From Anaerolineae bacterium (lineage in GTDB: Bacteria > Chloroflexota > Anaerolineae > UBA1429), in contig JAFGLK010000157.1 of assembly GCA_016928125.1 (NCBI GenBank), forward strand, positions 1-9,040: a stretch of DNA of 9,040 nt, given 5' to 3'. The notes under the pieces are model-generated. The model worked only from the letters and a program-made list of their open reading frames with translations, had not been told where the DNA came from and ran no database searches. Position 1 is the first letter of the stretch; every line of letters starts with the position of its first letter. Of this stretch, positions 5,647 through 9,040 are shown in pieces. The translations under genes were made by a program, and so were the position numbers.

Positions 5647-7092
5647 ATGGCAGAGTTCACCCGTCGTCAGTTCCTACGGCGCGTCGGCGTCGCCGCCGCT
5701 GGTCTGACCGCCGCCCTCGCCGGCTGCCAGCCCAAGGTCGTCGAGGTCGAGAAGGTCGTCACCCAGGTCGTCAAGGAGGTGGTGAAGGAGACCGTCGTCG
5801 TCAAAGAGGCGGTCGAGGTCGAGAAAGAGGTTACGCGCGTCATCGAGAAGGAGGTGGCGGCGCCAGCGCCTGCCGCCGGCCCCGTCAACCTGGTGGCCTG
5901 GTCCTTTGGCCCCCTGAACCCCGACGCAGCCATCTGGGAGCCCTATCGCAAGGCGCTCTTTGAGGTTATGGGCGACACCATGCCCGATGTCAGCGTCGAG
6001 TACAGAGACATGGGCTGGGATGAGGTCCTGCGCCAGAACCTGGTGACCGGCCTGTTGGGCGGCACCGCGCCCGACATCATCGTGGGTGAGTCGTTCATCC
6101 AGCCGCATGCGCGCATCGGCGCCTACTTGCAGTTGGATGACGAGCTGACCGACATCGAGGACAACCTCATCCGCGGCACCTACGTGAATTCGATCGCCGA
6201 CGGCAAGACCTACGGCATCTCGGCCTACACCGGCATATTCGCCTTTGAGTCGAACCCGATCGTGGTGGAAAAGGCGGGGCTCGACCCCAACGAATGGCCC
6301 GACACGTGGGAGGAGTTGCTCGAGCGCTGCGCCGCGATCACCAAGGCGGGCAAGGACGAGTACTATGGCTACACGCTCCAGGGTCCGGTCGGATTCCTGG
6401 TGGGCGGCATCATGCGCTACAACGTGTACGCCAACCTGGCTGGCGTCACCATGTGCGTCGAAGACTGCCAGACGCCCTATTTTGATGATCCCAAGCTGGA
6501 GCCGGTGCTGGCCTTCCTGCGCGAGATCAATCGCTACACCCCGCCGGGCCTGACCTTCAACCCCGACGAGGGCCAGGTCTACAGCCAGCTCAGCCAGGGC
6601 GTCACCGCCTACCAGATCGGGGCCAACTGGCACATCCAGTGGGCGCGCGAGGCCAAGATCGAGGACCGCATCCAGTACGGGCCGCTGCCCCTGCCTGCGG
6701 CGGGCGGCACCGCGACCTCCCGCACGGTGGGCAATGTGAACGTGCTGGTGTTGAGCGGGACCAACTACCCGCGTGAGGCGATCACCTTCCTCAAGCTCAT
6801 CGAGCGCGACGAAGTGACCGATCACGTGTACGTGGGCACCAATGGTCGTTCGCCCTCCACCTACTCGGGCCTGGAGCGCACGCTGCCCAAGATCATCCCG
6901 CAGCACAAGATCTTTTTCGATATCCTGAAGGACACAGAAGTGGGCGCCATGCCCCAGTGGCCCAAAGCGGCGGACAAGGTCTGGGCTGCATTCAACGAAA
7001 TGATGATGCAACTGCTCACCACAGAGGATCCCATCATGCCCTTGCAGCAGGCCGCCCAGGAGGCCGCCGAGAAGGCGATCGCGGAGGCCTAG
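5647..7092 (+). CDS. ABC transporter substrate-binding lipoprotein (family 1, carbohydrate type)
   Basis: This 481-residue protein captures the transported solute outside the membrane and delivers it to the permeases encoded downstream. The N-terminus combines a twin-arginine motif (TRRQFLR, 5-11), a short hydrophobic stretch and a lipobox LAGC with Cys27, so it is probably a Tat-exported, lipid-anchored protein. Residues 30-70 form a Val/Glu/Lys-rich repetitive stalk with VEVEK at 32-36 and 56-60, then an Ala-Pro linker. The globular part from about residue 80 has family 1 solute-binding features: VNLVAWSFGP at the start, LLGGTAPDIIVGE, the hinge-like DGKTYGISAY, and EWPDTWEELLERC. Length exceeds the usual 400-450 because of the stalk. 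I chose ATG 5647 because AAGGAG lies 8 bases upstream; the in-frame GTG at 5638 would overlap that site. A sugar or sugar derivative is the likely ligand from family and context. A 181-base gap with hairpins separates it from the permease. Confidence 0.93.
   Translation: MAEFTRRQFLRRVGVAAAGLTAALAGCQPKVVEVEKVVTQVVKEVVKETVVVKEAVEVEKEVTRVIEKEVAAPAPAAGPVNLVAWSFGPLNPDAAIWEPYRKALFEVMGDTMPDVSVEYRDMGWDEVLRQNLVTGLLGGTAPDIIVGESFIQPHARIGAYLQLDDELTDIEDNLIRGTYVNSIADGKTYGISAYTGIFAFESNPIVVEKAGLDPNEWPDTWEELLERCAAITKAGKDEYYGYTLQGPVGFLVGGIMRYNVYANLAGVTMCVEDCQTPYFDDPKLEPVLAFLREINRYTPPGLTFNPDEGQVYSQLSQGVTAYQIGANWHIQWAREAKIEDRIQYGPLPLPAAGGTATSRTVGNVNVLVLSGTNYPREAITFLKLIERDEVTDHVYVGTNGRSPSTYSGLERTLPKIIPQHKIFFDILKDTEVGAMPQWPKAADKVWAAFNEMMMQLLTTEDPIMPLQQAAQEAAEKAIAEA
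5738..5857 (+). repeat. Low-complexity Val/Glu/Lys coding repeat (lipoprotein stalk)
   Basis: Codons for Val, Glu and Lys (GTC, GAG, AAG) recur through this stretch. The 14-mer GTCGAGGTCGAGAA appears exactly at 5740-5753 and 5812-5825, 72 bases (24 codons) apart. The repeat codes residues about 31-70 of the binding protein, between the lipidated cysteine and the globular domain. It probably forms a spacer that holds the binding domain away from the membrane. Confidence 0.7.
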
Positions 7093-7097
7093 CCTGC

Positions 7098-7119
7098 CGC
7101 GACGGTCCGCGCCGTCGCG
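7098..7119 (+). other. RNA hairpin 1 downstream of the binding-protein gene
   Basis: CGCGACGG (7098-7105) and CCGTCGCG (7112-7119) form a perfect 8-bp stem with a 6-base loop, starting 5 bases after the stop codon. No T-run follows, so it does not look like a standard intrinsic terminator. Confidence 0.55.
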
Positions 7120-7143
7120 CACACAGGCCGACACGGAAACTCC

Positions 7144-7172
7144 CGCCGGGGCGGCCAGCGGCCGCCCCGGTG
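7144..7172 (+). other. RNA hairpin 2, very stable GC stem between binding protein and permease
   Basis: CCGGGGCGGCC (7146-7156) and GGCCGCCCCGG (7160-7170) pair perfectly over 11 bp around a 3-base AGC loop, and a G-U plus a C-G pair extend the stem to 13. The downstream bases (TGTGGATCTG) lack a T-run. In sugar ABC operons such hairpins often protect the binding-protein message from 3' decay or reduce read-through, so that more binding protein than permease is made. That is the most likely role here. A T-tract-independent terminator is the alternative. Confidence 0.65.
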
Positions 7173-7179
7173 TGGATCT

Positions 7180-7206
7180 GCGGATGGTGATCACTCACCG
7201 ATCCGC
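7180..7206 (+). other. RNA hairpin 3 or imperfect palindrome
   Basis: GCGGATGGTGA (7180-7190) pairs with TCACC (7195-7199) and ATCCGC (7201-7206) around a TCAC loop, giving 11 bp with one bulged G at 7200. It contains the palindrome GTGATCAC at 7187-7194, so it could alternatively be a protein-binding site on DNA. It lies within 70 bases of the permease start. Confidence 0.45.
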
Positions 7207-7273
7207 CGTGGGGCCATGACCAGCGCGCTCTCGGCGTGGGTTTGCCGCGTACACTGGACCGAGGAGCAATGCC

Positions 7274-8248
7274 ATGACCACACGACAGCTCGAGGCCGCC
7301 CAAGCGCTGGCCCAGGAGTCGCTGCGCGAGCGCTTTGCTCGCTGGCGCCGACGTCACCGCCAACCGATCGAGGCCTGGCTGATCCTGACACCCATCCTGG
7401 CCTACTACTCGATCTTTTTCATCTTTCCCGTGGCGGCCAACATCCTGATCAGCTTCACCAAATGGACTGGCGTCTACGACAGCCCGGTCTGGGTGGGGTT
7501 GGGCAACTATCGCGCCTTTCTCGAGCCTCCCTACCCGATCACCCTGTTCAACACGGTGCTCTTTACCGTCGTCATCCTGAGCATTCAGACGGTGGTGGCC
7601 TTTTTCATCGCCGTGCTGCTGAACGAGAAGGTGATCGGTCGGGGGCTCTATCGCGCGCTGTGGTACATCCCCACGCTCACCTCGGCGGCCATCACGGCCC
7701 AGGTCTTTTTCGCCTTTATCTCGCCCTATGATGGCGTGCTCAACGCCATCCTCAAGCAGCTCGGTCAGGCTCCCGTGATCTGGACCATGAAGCCCAACTG
7801 GATGCGCGCCTTTGTGGTGATCTACTCGGTATGGCGCGGCGTGGGCACGCCGGTGGTGCTCTTTCTGGCGGCGCTGCAGGGCATCCACCGCGAGATCTAT
7901 GAGGCGGCCATGGTGGACGGGGCCGATTACTGGCGGCTGCTGCGCTACATCACCGTGCCGCTACTGCGGCCGATGGTGATCTTTATCCTCATCACCGGCA
8001 TCATCGCCGGGTTTCAGATCTTTGAGACGGTGATGCTCATTACCGCCGGCGGGCAGTACAGCGTGGCCTCCTCCGGCGGCCCGCGCAACATGACCAACGT
8101 ATTGTTGCTGCAGATCTACAAGGACGCGTTCCTGTCGATGAACTTGGGCCGCGCCGCGGCGGGGTCGGTGGTCACCGGCCTGCTCCTGCTCTGGTTCACC
8201 AGCACCAACATGCGCATCATGAGCCGCGGCCAGGTGGAGCGGGAGTGA
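7274..8248 (+). CDS. ABC transporter permease, MalF/UgpA-like (carbohydrate uptake)
   Basis: The 324-residue integral membrane protein is one of two permeases of the importer. A basic, amphipathic N-terminal segment (residues 1-33, rich in Arg and Gln) precedes the first membrane helix (about 35-58). It has the MalF-type entry AWLILTPILAYY and a 'FTKWTG' loop, and further hydrophobic segments follow in the usual six-helix order. The EAA loop that docks on the ATPase is clear: EAA at 210-212 followed by MVDGA, with VPLLRP closing it. The C-terminal helices include ITGIIAGFQIFE. The ATG has GAGGAG 7 bases upstream. Length is normal to slightly long. It follows the binding protein after a hairpin-rich gap and precedes the second permease by 10 bases. 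The ATPase subunit is not in the window and may be encoded elsewhere, as is common for this transporter class. Confidence 0.93.
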   Translation: MTTRQLEAAQALAQESLRERFARWRRRHRQPIEAWLILTPILAYYSIFFIFPVAANILISFTKWTGVYDSPVWVGLGNYRAFLEPPYPITLFNTVLFTVVILSIQTVVAFFIAVLLNEKVIGRGLYRALWYIPTLTSAAITAQVFFAFISPYDGVLNAILKQLGQAPVIWTMKPNWMRAFVVIYSVWRGVGTPVVLFLAALQGIHREIYEAAMVDGADYWRLLRYITVPLLRPMVIFILITGIIAGFQIFETVMLITAGGQYSVASSGGPRNMTNVLLLQIYKDAFLSMNLGRAAAGSVVTGLLLLWFTSTNMRIMSRGQVERE

Positions 8249-8258
8249 GGAGGATCAG

Positions 8259-9040
8259 ATGAAGCGGCATGTATCTCTGGGTCGGATCGTCGTCTATACG
8301 CTCCTCATCGGCGGCAGCGCTGCCATGGCCTTCCCCATGGCCTACGGCGTAGTCGGCTCGCTCTGCAATCTGAGCATGTTCTATGCGCGTCCCTGGTTTC
8401 CCATCCCCACCGAGCTCTATCTCGAGAACTATGCCATCATGTTCACCAGGAACTTTATCGCCCGGGTGAACGTTTGGGGCTGGATGCTGAACACCCTCTT
8501 TCGCATCGTGTGGTACATCATGATCTCGGGCACCATCGCCGTGCTGGCGGGGTATGTCTTCTCCAAGCTGCGCTTCAAGGGGCGCGAGACGGCCTTCATG
8601 TACCTGCTGACCTCGATGATGATCCCGGGCATTGTCTTCTGGATCCCCACCTACATCATGCTGGCTCGCTTTCCGGGCGCGGGCGGCAACAACATGGCTG
8701 GCGTGGGCGGGCACGGCCTGATCGACTCCTGGCCCGCGCTGCTCGTCACCGGCTGGGTGAACGTCTACCAGATCTTTCTCTTTCGGCAGACCTTTCGCTC
8801 CATCCCCGACGACTTTGAGGAGGCCGCTCGGGTGGATGGCGCCACCACGCTGCAATGTCTGAAGGACGTCTACCTGCCCATGCTCAAGCCCACCCTCACC
8901 GTGTTGATCATCTTTGAGTTCGTGCGCTACTGGAACGACTACCAGTGGCCGCTGATTATCAGCTCAGGGAACCGCGAGATCTGGACCCTGGCCTTGGGCA
9001 TCCAGAAGATGCTGCGCATCGGCGCCGAGATGAAGGGCTA
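8259..9040 (+). CDS. ABC transporter permease, MalG-like (3' truncated by window end)
   Basis: The frame opens at ATG 8259, has GAGGAGG 5 bases upstream (overlapping the previous stop), and stays open to the last base. That gives 260 codons; perhaps only a few tens of residues are missing. The protein begins with a short basic segment and a membrane helix (about 10-35). It then shows the MalG hallmarks: LNTLFR before a helix, AGYVFSKLRFKGRE, MMIPGIVFWIPTY, and the EAA loop at 188-190 (EEAARVDGA) with YLPMLKP. WNDYQWPL near the end is typical of MalG-type subunits. A glycine-rich stretch (about 138-153, including AGGNNMAG and VGGHG) lengthens the periplasmic loop compared with MalG itself; I believe it marks a subgroup of these permeases. 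It forms the membrane channel with the preceding gene product. Confidence 0.92.
   Translation, partial: MKRHVSLGRIVVYTLLIGGSAAMAFPMAYGVVGSLCNLSMFYARPWFPIPTELYLENYAIMFTRNFIARVNVWGWMLNTLFRIVWYIMISGTIAVLAGYVFSKLRFKGRETAFMYLLTSMMIPGIVFWIPTYIMLARFPGAGGNNMAGVGGHGLIDSWPALLVTGWVNVYQIFLFRQTFRSIPDDFEEAARVDGATTLQCLKDVYLPMLKPTLTVLIIFEFVRYWNDYQWPLIISSGNREIWTLALGIQKMLRIGAEMKG

Noticed and set aside
7144..7172. Hairpin 2 as a standard intrinsic terminator
   Set aside because: The stem is strong but no T-run follows, and the permease genes downstream lack a convincing promoter of their own.
5674..7194. Long minus-strand open frame opposite the binding protein
   Set aside because: Antisense shadow of a well-supported lipoprotein gene; the composition (runs of Asp, Leu, His) mirrors the VEK repeat on the other strand and no start signal is visible.
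7250..7255. TACACT as a -10 box for a separate permease promoter
   Set aside because: No acceptable -35 box lies 16-18 bases upstream, and transcription would start on the ribosome site of the permease.
7216..7731. Plus-strand open frame beginning in the gap and running into the permease
   Set aside because: It overlaps the MalF-like permease in another frame, lacks hydrophobic segments or a convincing ribosome site, and the permease frame has the EAA motif.

Overview
The window is GC-rich bacterial DNA with tightly packed genes, strong AGGAGG-type ribosome binding sites and no RNA genes, transposons or CRISPR arrays that I can see. The best clue to the host is the sugar-binding lipoprotein at 5647-7092. 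Straight after its lipidated cysteine it carries a long Val/Glu/Lys-rich stalk (VEVEK..., ending near IEKEV), a feature I associate with solute-binding lipoproteins of Chloroflexota. The phylum assignment is an inference from that one feature and from base composition.

Layout. (a) 1-1992, plus strand: the C-terminal part of a Gfo/Idh/MocA-type oxidoreductase, then a complete type I sulfatase with a CSPAR formylglycine motif, 17 bases apart and probably co-transcribed. (b) 2002-4412, minus strand: a two-gene operon read leftwards, metallo-beta-lactamase-fold hydrolase first and then an orphan thiamine-diphosphate-dependent enzyme of the acetolactate synthase superfamily. Its end converges on the sulfatase with only 9 bases between the stop codons. 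(c) 4413-4642: a divergent control region with a good promoter on each strand and a 14-bp perfect palindrome next to the plus-strand -35 box. (d) 4643-9040, plus strand: a xylose isomerase-like TIM-barrel protein, a very short possible leader ORF with an ideal Shine-Dalgarno, then an ABC carbohydrate importer (Tat-type lipoprotein binding protein, MalF-like permease, MalG-like permease cut by the window end). Three hairpins lie between the binding protein and the first permease.

Taken together this looks like a carbohydrate uptake and catabolism locus. The importer brings in a sugar or polyol derivative. The TIM-barrel isomerase/epimerase and the NAD(P)-type oxidoreductase would interconvert it. 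The sulfatase, which has no visible signal peptide, would remove a sulfate ester inside the cell. The TPP enzyme and the MBL hydrolase could process a ketoacid or thioester/ester product. The substrate cannot be read from the sequence. No ATPase, transcription regulator or formylglycine-generating enzyme is present in the window.
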